Shown here one piece after another: positions 27,252 through 36,806 of a DNA stretch of 64,000 bases. Location: assembly GCA_045617585.1 (NCBI GenBank), contig JAZLIW010000015.1, forward strand, positions 14,407 to 78,406, read 5' to 3'. The notes below the pieces were generated by a model that ran no database searches, had not been told where the DNA came from, and saw only the letters and a list, made by a program, of their open reading frames with translations. Origin of the DNA: CAKRZE01 sp045617585. GTDB lineage: Bacteria; Bacillota; Clostridia; Oscillospirales; CAG-272. The translations under genes were made by a program, and so were the position numbers. The stretch's first letter is position 1. Every line of letters starts with the position of its first letter.

Positions 27252-28694
27252 TTAATACGCGATCGCCCAGAGCACCATGTGCTTTGCGGGCTTGCCGCAG
27301 CAGACGCAGGTGTCCGCGTGATGCTTCTGCACGAGCGGAATGCAGCGGGAACCGACGCCGGTCAGTTCCTTGACCTTGTCCTCGCACGCCTCTTCGCCGC
27401 ACCACATCGCCTCGACGAAGCCGTCGCCCTTTTCGGCGAGCGCCGTCCTGATCTCGTCGATCGAGGTGCAGACGTAGGTCTTTGCCGTACGGTTTGCCAG
27501 CGCATTTTCGTACATCCCGTCACGGATCTCCGTCATCGCTGCAGCGACCGTTTCCTCAAGAGCGTCGAGGGAGGCCGTGATCTTTTCGCCGTTATAGCGC
27601 TTTGCAAGGACGCACTGCCCCGCTTCAATGTCGCGCGGGCCGATCTCGAGACGGAGCGGAACGCCCTTCATCTCGTATTCGGAAAACTTCCAGCCGGCGG
27701 AGTTGCCGCTGTCGTCCAGCTTGACGCGCCAGCCCGCCTTCTTCAGGCGGTCACGAAGCTCCGCTGCCTTCTCCAGCACGCCTTCCTTGTGCTGCGCGAC
27801 CGGAATGATCACGATCTGCGTCGGCGCGACGGCGGGCGGAAGGACCAGACCGTTGTTGTCGCCGTGCGTCATGATGATCGCGCCGATCAGGCGGGTCGTC
27901 ATGCCCCACGAGGTCTGATGCGGATAGACCCTCTTGTTGTCCTTGTCGGTGAACTGAATGTCGAACGCTTTTGCGAAGCCGTCGCCGAAGTAATGGGAGG
28001 TTCCCGCCTGCAGCGCCTTGCCGTCGTGCATCAGCGCCTCAATGGCGTAGGTCGCGACCGCGCCCGCAAACTTATCGCTCTCGGTCTTTCTGCCCTTGAC
28101 GACCGGGATCGCCAGTTCTTCCTCGCAGAACCTTGCATAGATGTTCAGCATCTGCTCGGTCTCTGCCTGTGCCTCCTCGGGCGTTGCGTGGAGGGTATGC
28201 CCCTCCTGCCACAAAAACTCACGGGAGCGGAGGAAGGGACGGGTCGTCTTTTCCCAACGGACGACGGAGACCCACTGGTTATAGAGCTTCGGCAGATCGC
28301 GGTAAGAATGTACGACGTTCGCAAAATGCTCGCAGAACAGCGTCTCGGACGTCGGACGGACGCAGAGACGTTCCTCCAGTTTTTCGTTGCCGCCCATCGT
28401 GACCCATGCGACCTCGGGAGCGAAGCCCTCGACATGATCCTTTTCTTTATTCAGAAGGCTCTCGGGAATGAACATCGGCATACAGACGTTTTCGTGTCCG
28501 GTCTCCTTGAACATCCCGTCAAGGATCCGCTGGATATTTTCCCAGATCGCGTAACCGTAGGGACGGATGACCATGCAGCCCTTGACCGAGGTGTATTCGA
28601 TCAGTTCCGCCTTCTTGACGATATCGGTGTACCACTGTGCAAAATCCACGTCCATCGACGTGATATCCTGCACCATTTTCTTTTCCTGTGCCAT
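27252..28694 (-). CDS. proS: Prolyl-tRNA synthetase, short archaeal/eukaryotic type
   Basis: 480 aa, lacking the roughly 180-residue editing insertion of the long bacterial ProRS. The N-terminus DVDFAQWYTDIVKKAEL and core motifs (IRPYGYAIWENIQ, RPTSETLFCEHF, RSREFLWQEGHTLHAT) match the ProS type-3 family found in clostridia and archaea. It charges tRNA-Pro in the cytosol. The minus-strand promoter lies too close (28737-28765) for a T-box leader. Confidence 0.96.
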   Translation of the reverse strand: MAQEKKMVQDITSMDVDFAQWYTDIVKKAELIEYTSVKGCMVIRPYGYAIWENIQRILDGMFKETGHENVCMPMFIPESLLNKEKDHVEGFAPEVAWVTMGGNEKLEERLCVRPTSETLFCEHFANVVHSYRDLPKLYNQWVSVVRWEKTTRPFLRSREFLWQEGHTLHATPEEAQAETEQMLNIYARFCEEELAIPVVKGRKTESDKFAGAVATYAIEALMHDGKALQAGTSHYFGDGFAKAFDIQFTDKDNKRVYPHQTSWGMTTRLIGAIIMTHGDNNGLVLPPAVAPTQIVIIPVAQHKEGVLEKAAELRDRLKKAGWRVKLDDSGNSAGWKFSEYEMKGVPLRLEIGPRDIEAGQCVLAKRYNGEKITASLDALEETVAAAMTEIRDGMYENALANRTAKTYVCTSIDEIRTALAEKGDGFVEAMWCGEEACEDKVKELTGVGSRCIPLVQKHHADTCVCCGKPAKHMVLWAIAY

Positions 28695-28736
28695 AATCGT
28701 TTCCTTTCAAAGGTTGATGAAATAGCCGTTCATGAT

Positions 28737-28765
28737 ATTATAATATGGATACGGACAAATGTCAA
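28737..28765 (-). promoter_or_regulatory. Sigma-A promoter of proS
   Basis: Minus strand TTGACA (28765-28760), 17 bp, TATAAT (28742-28737); 43 nt to the ATG. Confidence 0.85.
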
Positions 28766-28790
28766 GGGAAAAAGTGACGTCGGGCAGGTT

Positions 28791-30620
28791 TCAGGGAATG
28801 GGGACCGTCTCCGGTGCCTTCAGCACCGCGGCGAGGTCCTCTTCGATCGCGACGATCTCCCATCCTTCCTTCAGAAACGCCTCCAGATCTCCGCCCTTCG
28901 AGTATTCGGTATCGTACCGCAGGTCGAGGACGCAGTAATCCGTATCCTGATCGGTCTTCAGCGCGTAGATCTCGTCGCGGTCGGCGATATGGGCAAGGAA
29001 GAAGGTCGAGCAGCGCACCGAGGCGTCGTCCGGGACCGCCTTCAGCACCTCGGCGATCTTCGCGTTGTCCTCCTTCTGGTTCAGATAGCTGCGGTAGTAG
29101 TAGCCCTTCTGCGCGTACGTCGAGGACGCGAAAAACAGAAGCGAAGCGCAGACCACGCAGGGGATGGCGCGCCGTCTGACCTCCGGCTTCATGTCCGCCA
29201 GATTGAGCGCCGTCGCGTAGACGAGGAACGCCCCGGCACCGAACACGTACTGGAAATAGATTGAATGCTGATACTGATAGGACGGCATCAGGTTGATCAG
29301 GAGGTACGGGCAGACGAGGATCAGCCGCGAGGGCCTGCCCGTCACGAAGGGGAGCGCGCAGAGCGGGACGGCAGTCAGCCCGATGAACTCCAGATTTTCC
29401 TTCTTGACGATGTTGTTGAACACGAGAAGCGGATTTTTGATCACCGTGACGATGACCTCAAAGAGCCCGCCGCCGCCCGAGATATAGTCCTCGTAGCGGT
29501 AGGACATCACGCCGAGACCGTACTTATTCAGGTACCACGTCGCACCGAGGAACCACAATACGGAGAGCGCGAGCAGCATCGTCCCGTGAAGAACGCCCTT
29601 CCGGTCCCGCCCGGAAAGCAGAACGTAGAGCGCGAAGAAGGCGACGTAGACCGGCGCGTCCTCCTTGACCGAGCAGGTCAGCAGCGCGAAGACGTACATC
29701 GGGATCGGCTTGTCCGCCTCAAAGAAGAAGAACGTCCAGAGAAGGAAGGGGGCGAGGAACATATTCTCGTGCATATCGTAGAAGCAGCCGCCCGACATCG
29801 CCGGCCACAGCGCGTACACGATCGCCGCACACCCCGCGCCGACCGGAGAGATCCCCTTCTTTTTTGCGATCAGGTAGACCGGGATCGCGCCGGACGCGAT
29901 CAGGAACGCCTGCGCGAGCTGCAGCGTGACCGGGGACGGGAAAATCATATAAAACGGGAGGACCAGATAATACGCCGGGGAAAAATGTACGGCAAAATGT
30001 GAAAGCAGCCGGTCGCGCTCCGACGTGATGAGCGGGAGCCCCGTCGTCTTCATGCGGTAGAACATATTGACGAACAGGCCGAAGTCAAAGTTCGGGGTGA
30101 CGTAATTCAGATACCGGCAGACCGTCATCGTCCCGACGAACGCCGCGTAGAACAGAGCGGCGGCGGCGGTCAACGTGATCCCGACCGCTTTTCCGCGCTT
30201 TCCGTTCAGCAGCGCCCCGCCCTTTTTCGGCGCGGGGACCGCGGGCACCGTCCAGCAGATCAGGAAGCAGGTCAGTGCCGTCATCACGCAGGTGAAGGCA
30301 ACGTTCACGTTTTTATACACCGCCGCGAGCGACGTGAGGATCGCGACTGCGGTCAGGCAGAAGCGGTCGGGCACGGGATCCGAGGCAGAGGTGCGGTACG
30401 CGCGGTAGAGCGTCGTCAGCAGTGAAAAGATGCCGAAGAACGCGGCGGCGATCAGCAGGAACACGAGGATCGACCGGTCCGCGAGAAAATCCTTCTTCGT
30501 AAACTTGCCGCTTCCTGTCAGAAACATGATCCAGTCCGCGGCGAACCAGCTCGCCGCCGCGCGGGTAATCAGGCGCTCCGCGCCGTTCTTCGGGGCGGTT
30601 TCTTCTTTCATTTCGGGCAT
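28791..30620 (-). CDS. DUF2079 multi-pass membrane protein
   Basis: 609 aa with about 12 hydrophobic segments from residue 48 onward. The signature is the region NFDFGLFVNMFYRM followed by HFAVHFSPAYYLVLPFY, then YDMHEN, matching the DUF2079 family, whose overall plan resembles GT-C glycosyltransferases with a soluble C-terminal part (about 530-609). Enzymatic activity is not established. It is a separate unit between mltG and proS. Confidence 0.85.
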   Translation of the reverse strand: MPEMKEETAPKNGAERLITRAAASWFAADWIMFLTGSGKFTKKDFLADRSILVFLLIAAAFFGIFSLLTTLYRAYRTSASDPVPDRFCLTAVAILTSLAAVYKNVNVAFTCVMTALTCFLICWTVPAVPAPKKGGALLNGKRGKAVGITLTAAAALFYAAFVGTMTVCRYLNYVTPNFDFGLFVNMFYRMKTTGLPLITSERDRLLSHFAVHFSPAYYLVLPFYMIFPSPVTLQLAQAFLIASGAIPVYLIAKKKGISPVGAGCAAIVYALWPAMSGGCFYDMHENMFLAPFLLWTFFFFEADKPIPMYVFALLTCSVKEDAPVYVAFFALYVLLSGRDRKGVLHGTMLLALSVLWFLGATWYLNKYGLGVMSYRYEDYISGGGGLFEVIVTVIKNPLLVFNNIVKKENLEFIGLTAVPLCALPFVTGRPSRLILVCPYLLINLMPSYQYQHSIYFQYVFGAGAFLVYATALNLADMKPEVRRRAIPCVVCASLLFFASSTYAQKGYYYRSYLNQKEDNAKIAEVLKAVPDDASVRCSTFFLAHIADRDEIYALKTDQDTDYCVLDLRYDTEYSKGGDLEAFLKEGWEIVAIEEDLAAVLKAPETVPIP

Positions 30621-30724
30621 ATCGGATGGTCCCCTTTCAATCGTATCGGAATACCGTTCTCCGGATAATAACGTAAAAATGAGGAGAACGTTTCGCGGAT
30701 CGGGAAAAAACCTGAAACGGGAAA

Positions 30725-30753
30725 GGACTGCGGGGATCGGACCGCCGCAGTCC
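30725..30753 (-). terminator. Terminator after mltG
   Basis: Minus-strand GGACTGCGG pairs with CCGCAGTCC, followed by TTTCCCGTTTC. Confidence 0.6.
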
Positions 30754-30761
30754 CGTCAGGG

Positions 30762-32003
30762 TCAGGCCCCGTTTCTGATCGCTTCCGCGTTGCGCAGATG
30801 CTCGGCGTAGGTCGATGCAAAAACCGTTTTCCCCGAGTTGTCCACAAGGAAATAATAATAGGAAGTATCGTTCGGATAAAGCGCGTAGTTGATCGCGTAG
30901 GGCGTCGGGTTGGAGATCGGTCCGGGCGGGAGACCCGCGTACAGGTGCGTGTTGTAGGGGCTGTCGGTCTCGAGCTCCGTCCTGGTCAGGTTCTCCATAC
31001 GCTCGGGGAGGAAATACTGGACCGTCGCGTCGGACTCCAGCTTTCCGAGCGTCATATTCGGATGGTTGAGACGGTTGTGGAAGACGGAGGAGATATTGCC
31101 GTACTCGGTCTCGTATTTTCCTTCCATCTGGATCATCGAGGCGAGGATCACGACGTCGTCGACCGTCCACCCCATTTCCGCCGCCTTGGCCTTGAACCGG
31201 GGATCGAACTTTTTATCAAAGTTGTTCAGCATTTTGTTGATGACGGTCGTTTCCGCGGAATCGGTATAGAAAATATAGGTGTCGGGATACAGATACCCCT
31301 CGAGGCGGTATTTTCTGCCGGGACGGATGCCCGTCATCTCCTCGATGAACCAATAATCGTAGTCGTAATTGTTGATCGCCTCGACGAAGCCCTGCTTCGT
31401 CCCGATGTGGTAATCCTCGGTAAGCAGACGGATGATATCGTCGACCGTATAGCCCTCGGGGATGGTCACCTTGACCTCGGCGCGCGGCACCGCTTTCTTT
31501 TTGAACGCGGCGAGCAGCTCGTCGTAGCCCATCGTCGTCGAGATCGTCTCGGTCGTCGCGATCAGGTTGCCGTCCTTTTTACGGAACTTGGCGTAGAAGG
31601 AGAAGATCTTCGGGTACCGGATGACCTCCTGCTCCCCGAGCAGCTCGGCAAGCTGATCCACGTCCACCGAGTCCCCGTAGGTCGTGATCTCGACCTCGCG
31701 CTCCTCTTTCACAAAGGCAAAGACGTCATTTCCGACCGTGATGCCGAAGTAGGACAGCGCGCCCGAGATGACGAGCACGAAAACAATATAGACGATCGCC
31801 TTCAGAAGGGAGGAAAACGCGGTGTTTTCTTCCTTTTTGGTTGCCTTCGGCGTTTTGACCGGCGCCGCCGCGGGACGTTTCCGTCTGACCGCTTTGGCGG
31901 GCTTCCCGGTGCTTTCCTCCGCGGGGACGGGGACCTCGGCCAAGGAGCGTCGGACCGGACTCCCGGCAGAACGCCTGACCGGTTTTTTATCATTCTGATT
32001 CAT
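30762..32003 (-). CDS. mltG: Endolytic murein transglycosylase MltG
   Basis: 413 aa. A long basic cytoplasmic tail (1-65, many Arg/Lys/Pro), one membrane helix (about 66-88), then the YceG domain with the LysM-like part (TIPEGYTVDDIIRLL) and the catalytic region ASMIQMEGKYETEYGNISSV, SDATVQYF, YNTHLYAGLPPGPISNP. It cuts nascent glycan strands to set their length. The usual EKE-type triad around the catalytic Glu reads QME, so one Glu remains. Confidence 0.94.
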   Translation of the reverse strand: MNQNDKKPVRRSAGSPVRRSLAEVPVPAEESTGKPAKAVRRKRPAAAPVKTPKATKKEENTAFSSLLKAIVYIVFVLVISGALSYFGITVGNDVFAFVKEEREVEITTYGDSVDVDQLAELLGEQEVIRYPKIFSFYAKFRKKDGNLIATTETISTTMGYDELLAAFKKKAVPRAEVKVTIPEGYTVDDIIRLLTEDYHIGTKQGFVEAINNYDYDYWFIEEMTGIRPGRKYRLEGYLYPDTYIFYTDSAETTVINKMLNNFDKKFDPRFKAKAAEMGWTVDDVVILASMIQMEGKYETEYGNISSVFHNRLNHPNMTLGKLESDATVQYFLPERMENLTRTELETDSPYNTHLYAGLPPGPISNPTPYAINYALYPNDTSYYYFLVDNSGKTVFASTYAEHLRNAEAIRNGA

Positions 32004-32042
32004 AGTGTTTTCCTTATTTTCGGCAGCCGCCCGTGCCCCGCG

Positions 32043-32993
32043 TCAGCGAAACATGAAAACGACCACAAGATAGGTAACGATGCAAAGCAGGAAGAAGGGG
32101 GAGAACAGCGCCTCCGCCGCGTGACGGGCACGGTCCGCGGGCTTCGGGAACGCCTCTTTTCTCTTTTCGACGTAGGCGGGCGTCGCCGTATCGAGCACAC
32201 CACTGACCGCGTTGATCCGTTCCCCCTCGGAAAGAAACCCGACGAGGAAGAGGAGCGCCAGCACGCCGACCAAAAAGAGCAGCAGGATCAGGTTATCCGC
32301 CTTGCTCATGACCGTAACGACGTAGCCCTCGCCGAACAGCGAGTACAGATTGAACAGAAAATGCGCGATCATCGCGGGGAACACCGAGCGGGAGATATAG
32401 GTGAGACCGGAGAAGATCAGCCCGCCGATCAGATAGATCGGGAAGCCCGACCCGCTGAAATGCATCATGGCAAACAGGACGGAGGAAATCGCCGTCGTCA
32501 CCGCCCAGCCATATCCGGCGTTCGTATATTCCGTGAACAGAAGCCCGCGGAACAGAAATTCCTCGGTCACGGCGGGGATCAGCGCAAAAGCGATCGTCAC
32601 GTAGACCGCGTCCCCGGCGTCCGTCACGGCCGCGGGGGAAAAGAAGCCATAGAGCGTGAAGATGCCCGCCGCCGTCCCTTCCGCCGCGAAAAGACGGAGG
32701 AGCCGGATCAGCCACGACGCCGAGATCAGGAGCAGCGCCGCGAGAAGAATGATCCCGACCGTGGACGGCGGGAAAAACCGCAGGTTCAGTTTTTCCGCAT
32801 AGCCGATCTCACGCGTGCGGCAGAAGAGGACCGCCGGGACCGCGAAGATCAGCAGCTGCACCACGATCATGGAGAGATAATAGTTGCCGTTCAGTGCCGG
32901 GGAGGTCGGGTCGATCAGGCGGGAAGCAAGGAGCAGTCCGTAGACCGCGAGCACGAACAGCGGAAAGATCAGATGCGTCTTATCTTTTTTCAC
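32043..32993 (-). CDS. CPBP-family intramembrane metalloprotease
   Basis: 316 aa, GTG start overlapping the 5-FCL gene by 14 nt. Eight hydrophobic segments; the signature PAVTEEFLFRG (EExxxR) and MMHFSGSG, then the later His in MIAHFLFNLYS, are the metal and catalytic motifs of the CPBP (CAAX prenyl protease/bacteriocin-processing) family. Targets in clostridia are largely unknown. mltG lies 40 nt downstream on the same strand. Confidence 0.9.
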   Translation of the reverse strand: MKKDKTHLIFPLFVLAVYGLLLASRLIDPTSPALNGNYYLSMIVVQLLIFAVPAVLFCRTREIGYAEKLNLRFFPPSTVGIILLAALLLISASWLIRLLRLFAAEGTAAGIFTLYGFFSPAAVTDAGDAVYVTIAFALIPAVTEEFLFRGLLFTEYTNAGYGWAVTTAISSVLFAMMHFSGSGFPIYLIGGLIFSGLTYISRSVFPAMIAHFLFNLYSLFGEGYVVTVMSKADNLILLLFLVGVLALLFLVGFLSEGERINAVSGVLDTATPAYVEKRKEAFPKPADRARHAAEALFSPFFLLCIVTYLVVVFMFR

Positions 32994-33561
32994 GCGGGAT
33001 CCGTACCTCCTTCTCGGTCACGATCACGTCGACCGGAAGATCGTATCTGCCGCGCGGCAGCCGCGGAACGACCAGCTCGGAAAGCGCGGCGCCGACCGTC
33101 GTCCCATGATAGGAGGAGAGGAACCGGTCGAAATAGCCGCCGCCGTAGCCGATTCGCATCCCGGCACGGTCAAAGACCAGCCCGGGCACGACGCAGAGCG
33201 AGGGTTTTCCGTCGCTCTCCCACGCGGGCGCGTCCGCCGCGGGCTCCCGGATCCCGTACAGACCCGTTTCCGGCACCTCGCCGTTTTTCACCAGATAAAA
33301 CCGCAGTTCCCCGTCTTTGCCGGAGCGGGGATAAGCCACCGCTTTTCCGTCCTCCTCCGCCTTCCGCGCAAGGAGAGAAAGATCCAGTTCTCCGGGCATC
33401 GCCGCGTAGAGCAGGACCGAGGTCGCGTAGCGGTAGCAGGCGAGCGTCAGGATCCGGCGGCAGATCGCCTCGGAAGCCGCGGCGATCCGTGCGGGATCGG
33501 CGTTTTTCCGCTCGTTCCTGTATTTTTCCCGCAGCGCGAGTTTTTCTTCATGGATCGTCAT
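32980..33561 (-). CDS. 5-formyltetrahydrofolate cyclo-ligase
   Basis: 193 aa. The C-terminal signature VVPGLVFDRAGMRIGYGGGYFDRFL is the conserved substrate/ATP loop, and the N-terminus KLALREKYRNERK is the expected basic helix. It converts 5-formyl-THF to methenyl-THF with ATP. It lies between a DJ-1 gene upstream and the CPBP protease downstream. Confidence 0.95.
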   Translation of the reverse strand: MTIHEEKLALREKYRNERKNADPARIAAASEAICRRILTLACYRYATSVLLYAAMPGELDLSLLARKAEEDGKAVAYPRSGKDGELRFYLVKNGEVPETGLYGIREPAADAPAWESDGKPSLCVVPGLVFDRAGMRIGYGGGYFDRFLSSYHGTTVGAALSELVVPRLPRGRYDLPVDVIVTEKEVRIPREKR

Positions 33562-33583
33562 AGTTTCTCCGTTCCGTTTCCGG

Positions 33584-34123
33584 TCACGACATCATCTGCT
33601 GGAAGACGCGGTCCGCGGTCTCCTTCCCGCAGAGCGCCTCGATCAGCGCCCGTGCGAAGAGCTGCGCCACGCCGGCGCCGCGCGCCGTGATCACGTTCCC
33701 GTCGCGCACCACGCGCTCGCCGGTATAGACCGCGCCGGTCAGTTCCTTTTCAAAGCCGGGGAAGCAGGTCGCCTTTTTCCCGTTCAGCAGCCCGAGTCTG
33801 CCGAGGACGAAGGGCGCGGCGCAGATCGCGCCGACCACGGATCCCATCGCCGCCGACTCGGAGACCACGGAGCGGACCAGCGCGGAATCGAAGAGGTTCT
33901 GTGCCCCGGGCATTCCGCCGGGCAGGATCACGCAGTCGGGAAGACCCTTTTTGATCTGATCCGCCGTCAGATCCGCCTGCACCGCGACGCCGTGCGCGCC
34001 GCGCACCGTGCGGTCCGCGGTGATCGAAACCGTTTTTATCTCAACGCCCGCCCGAAGCAGGCAATCGTAAGGCACCAGTGCCTCCATTTCCTCAAAACCG
34101 TCGGCAAGAAACAGATAAGTCAT
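33584..34123 (-). CDS. DJ-1/PfpI family protein
   Basis: 179 aa from ATG 34123, with GAAAGGAAGG upstream. Start MTYLFLADGFEEMEAL, CVILPGGMPGA and the nucleophile elbow GAICAAPFVLG (Cys near residue 103) are typical of DJ-1/YajL-type proteins. Reported activities include chaperone and glyoxalase/deglycase roles; none can be assigned here. Confidence 0.92.
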   Translation of the reverse strand: MTYLFLADGFEEMEALVPYDCLLRAGVEIKTVSITADRTVRGAHGVAVQADLTADQIKKGLPDCVILPGGMPGAQNLFDSALVRSVVSESAAMGSVVGAICAAPFVLGRLGLLNGKKATCFPGFEKELTGAVYTGERVVRDGNVITARGAGVAQLFARALIEALCGKETADRVFQQMMS

Positions 34124-34234
34124 CGTAAGGTCCTTCCTTTCATATGTTCGGTCATTATCGTTCGTTTTTCCGTATTGTACCACGCACCGCGCGCGGATAA
34201 CAGAGAAAATCGTAAATTATTTGAAAAATCGGTT

Positions 34235-34897
34235 TCAAAGCGCGATCAGCCGCCGCATGATCTCCCCGTGAACTGCCTCCCGGCTCAGCATCACGCCGTC
34301 CGGCGCGCAGCGGATCCGCGTCCAGCCGAGGCGGGACGCCGCGTAGAGCGCCGCGTCGTAGCAGCGGAACATATAGCTGCGGTCCGTCTCGTGGATATCC
34401 ACGGTCCTGCCGCTTTCCTCGTGCCGTTTTTCCACAAGGGCAAGGGAGATCTCCGGAGGGACCTCGAGATACAGGATCTGATCGGGCGTCGGGATCCCGA
34501 GCTTCCGGAATTCAAAATCCCACAGCCAATCGAGAAAGCCGTCCCATTCGCCCCGCGGGAGCTTGGAGAGCTGATGCACCGCGTTCGCGGAGGTATAGCG
34601 GTCGGCAAGGATGACCGCGTCCGGATCCCGGTAGTCGTCCGCCCACTCGGTCCGGTAGGAAAGATACCGGTCGACTGCGAACAGGACCGAGCCGGGGATC
34701 GCCCCGGTGTCCTCCGGCCTGCCGCCGAGCCCGCCCGAAAGATACAGCTCCGCCGGTCCGGCGCCGACCGTGCCGTAGCGCGGATAGCTGAGCCGCACCA
34801 CGCGCTTCCCAGCCTTTTCCAGTTCCGCGGCGAGCAGTTCGGTCTGCGTATTTTTCCCGGACCCGTCCAGCCCGTCCACGACGATGAATTTTCCCAT
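34235..34897 (-). CDS. tmk: Thymidylate kinase
   Basis: 220 aa starting at ATG 34897 (MGKFIVVDGLDGSGKNTQ). The P-loop reads GLDGSGKN, with Asn where Ser/Thr normally coordinates magnesium. LADRYTSANAVHQ is the DRY/H-type motif and the C-terminus carries a lid-like region. It phosphorylates dTMP. The Asn variant is noted separately. Confidence 0.9.
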   Translation of the reverse strand: MGKFIVVDGLDGSGKNTQTELLAAELEKAGKRVVRLSYPRYGTVGAGPAELYLSGGLGGRPEDTGAIPGSVLFAVDRYLSYRTEWADDYRDPDAVILADRYTSANAVHQLSKLPRGEWDGFLDWLWDFEFRKLGIPTPDQILYLEVPPEISLALVEKRHEESGRTVDIHETDRSYMFRCYDAALYAASRLGWTRIRCAPDGVMLSREAVHGEIMRRLIAL

Positions 34898-34956
34898 ACG
34901 GTCCTGCCTTCCCGCCGAAGGCATCCATAGGGTCTCCGGCATATCTTACCGATTCT

Positions 34957-34984
34957 ATTATAGCACGTTTTTCCGGATTGTCAA
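34957..34984 (-). promoter_or_regulatory. Sigma-A promoter of tmk
   Basis: Minus strand TTGACA (34984-34979), 16 bp, TATAAT (34962-34957). Confidence 0.8.
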
Positions 34985-35015
34985 GAAAATCCGTTCCGCG
35001 GCAGGCAAGGGAACG

Positions 35016-35046
35016 AAAAAGGGCTGCTGCCTGAAGCAACAGCCCC
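35016..35046 (-). terminator. Terminator of the solute-binding protein gene
   Basis: Minus strand GGGCTGTTGC-TTCA-GGCAGCAGCCC (one bulge), followed by TTTTTC. Confidence 0.8.
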
Positions 35047-35061
35047 CTCGCTGATCCGGTC

Positions 35062-36549
35062 TCAGCCGAGTGCGTCAAACATATCGAGCGTCTTGAGCAG
35101 CGCGTTTTCGATCTTATCGGAATAAGAGGAGAAGGTCGAGGAGAAAACGCCGACACCCTTATCGTAGACCGTGCTCGCCGCGCCCATGGAAGCGTCGAAC
35201 CAGTAGGTCTGTCCGAGCTCCAGACGGCGGTACTTGATCGCCATATCGAGCATATAGGCGGAATCCTCGTCTCGGCTCTGCTTATACGCGAGAACGACGT
35301 CGAGATAGTTCGGGATCGCCTGCTTGTAGTAATAGTAGTTCGTGGTCTCCATGACCGCGGAGGTGAAATCGGCGTCCTTCGTGGTCGAGGGCGCGAAGTG
35401 CGCGACGATACCGGTGATATAGGAATAGTAAGGCGTGCCCGGTTCGACCGCCTCGGTCTTCGGGAACGGGATGATGCCGTAGTCCGCCTTGTCACGGAGC
35501 AGGTAGAGGTAGAACGGAACGGTACCGGTGAAGAGCGCCTTGTTCTCTGCGAACATACTCACGCAGTTCTCGTAGACGTGGCCCGCGGTGAAGGAGGTGC
35601 TTTTCTTGATATCGAAGGAGCAGGCCGGATCGTGGAAGTTTTCAAGTAAGAATTCCCAGATGTTGTACAGGTCCTCGTTCTCGGTCGCGGCAAGGTAGGG
35701 GATATCGTCCTCGTCCTTGTCGATGATGTACACGCCGTTGACGGCGTGGAAGGGATTGTTCCAGTAGGTATCGACCCACACGGCGCCCCAGCGGTCCTGG
35801 TCGTTCATATTGCCGTCGCCGTCGAGATCGTCCGCCGACGCGGTCATCATTCCGTACATGGTCTCGAAATCCCACGTTCCGTCGTAGACCTGCTGGTACA
35901 GGTTGCCGAGATTCAGGTCGTCCGCAATGGTCTTGTTGTACAGCATGATCGCCATACTGCCGAACAGAGAGATATCGGAATAGCCGGCGGCAAGATAAAA
36001 CTTGTGGTCAACGGAAAGAAAATCGTTCAGCGTGGAATACCACCACGGCTGGCTCAGATCGACGTAGTGATCGGCGAGATCGTCCATCGAATAGACCATA
36101 CCGTCCTCCGCGAGGGCGAGGGCAAAACGGTCGATCCAGATTGCCTCGTCAAACGCGTCGTCATCGGCGGTAACGTGTGCGCGGTATGTGGAAGTATCGA
36201 CCAGTCCGCCCGAGGTATCGGTCTCGAATTTGATATTGAGATAATTTTCGGTCCGGGCGTTGGCACGGTAGACGCCGTCGTTCAGGTCGTCGGCGGTCTC
36301 TTCCTCCACGTCAAAGTGGGTCCAGTACATTTTCGTGGTCTCGTTTTCACCGGGGCAGGTCAGGATCGTGAAGGTCCTGCCGTCATAATCCAGTTCGTCC
36401 GGAACACCGAGTGACGCTTCGGTCTCCTGAACTGCTTCGGAGCCGGGCCCCTCTGTCTGTTTTCCCGGTCCGTCCGGTTCCGCGCAGGCAGCCAATACAC
36501 TCAGTGCTGTCAGAACCATAAGAAGAAGCGCGGTAAATCGTTTTTTCAT
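35062..36549 (-). CDS. Extracellular solute-binding lipoprotein (ABC sugar importer type)
   Basis: 495 aa. A signal peptide with the lipobox LAAC (Cys near residue 22) and a Gly/Glu/Thr linker precede a family-1-like binding domain (LDYDGRTFTILTC, GTWDFETMYGMM, DQDRWGAVW). It should deliver an oligosaccharide to an ABC permease, but no permease or ATPase gene is adjacent. Own promoter and terminator make it monocistronic. It is divergent from the carbohydrate gene block, which suggests a plant-glycan ligand. Confidence 0.88.
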   Translation of the reverse strand: MKKRFTALLLMVLTALSVLAACAEPDGPGKQTEGPGSEAVQETEASLGVPDELDYDGRTFTILTCPGENETTKMYWTHFDVEEETADDLNDGVYRANARTENYLNIKFETDTSGGLVDTSTYRAHVTADDDAFDEAIWIDRFALALAEDGMVYSMDDLADHYVDLSQPWWYSTLNDFLSVDHKFYLAAGYSDISLFGSMAIMLYNKTIADDLNLGNLYQQVYDGTWDFETMYGMMTASADDLDGDGNMNDQDRWGAVWVDTYWNNPFHAVNGVYIIDKDEDDIPYLAATENEDLYNIWEFLLENFHDPACSFDIKKSTSFTAGHVYENCVSMFAENKALFTGTVPFYLYLLRDKADYGIIPFPKTEAVEPGTPYYSYITGIVAHFAPSTTKDADFTSAVMETTNYYYYKQAIPNYLDVVLAYKQSRDEDSAYMLDMAIKYRRLELGQTYWFDASMGAASTVYDKGVGVFSSTFSSYSDKIENALLKTLDMFDALG

Positions 36550-36606
36550 AGTGATCTCTCCTTCATTTGCTGTTTCGGGAGGAGCGGCTGTCCCCCTCTC
36601 AACAGC

Positions 36607-36635
36607 AGTATATCATAACCGCTCTGTAAAGTCAA
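36607..36635 (-). promoter_or_regulatory. Sigma-A promoter of the solute-binding protein gene
   Basis: Minus strand TTGACT (36635-36630), 17 bp, TATACT (36612-36607). Confidence 0.75.
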
Positions 36636-36732
36636 TAGGAGGCATCCCGCATTTTCCGGCGCTTACGGCGGGATTTGTTCCTGCTTTTTTTCAGATTCTT
36701 CCGATCGGGGGACATAATTCACTCTCTTCCCC

Positions 36733-36761
36733 TTGAAAATTCCCGCGAATAGTTATATAAT
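36733..36761 (+). promoter_or_regulatory. Sigma-A promoter of the carbohydrate gene block
   Basis: TTGAAA (36733-36738), 17 bp, TATAAT (36756-36761); AAAGGAGG lies further down before the ATG at 36807. Confidence 0.8.
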
Positions 36762-36806
36762 AATAAAAAAATCAGATTATCTTTTATAAAGGAGGGATCA
36801 CCCCGC

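Noticed and set aside
28695..28790. Possible T-box leader for proS
   Set aside because: The promoter is only 43 nt from the ATG, and no T-box sequence or specifier loop is visible.
36644..36674. Hairpin ATCCCGC...GCGGGAT between the solute-binding gene and gpsA
   Set aside because: No T run and no gene end nearby; possibly an operator but there is nothing else to support it.
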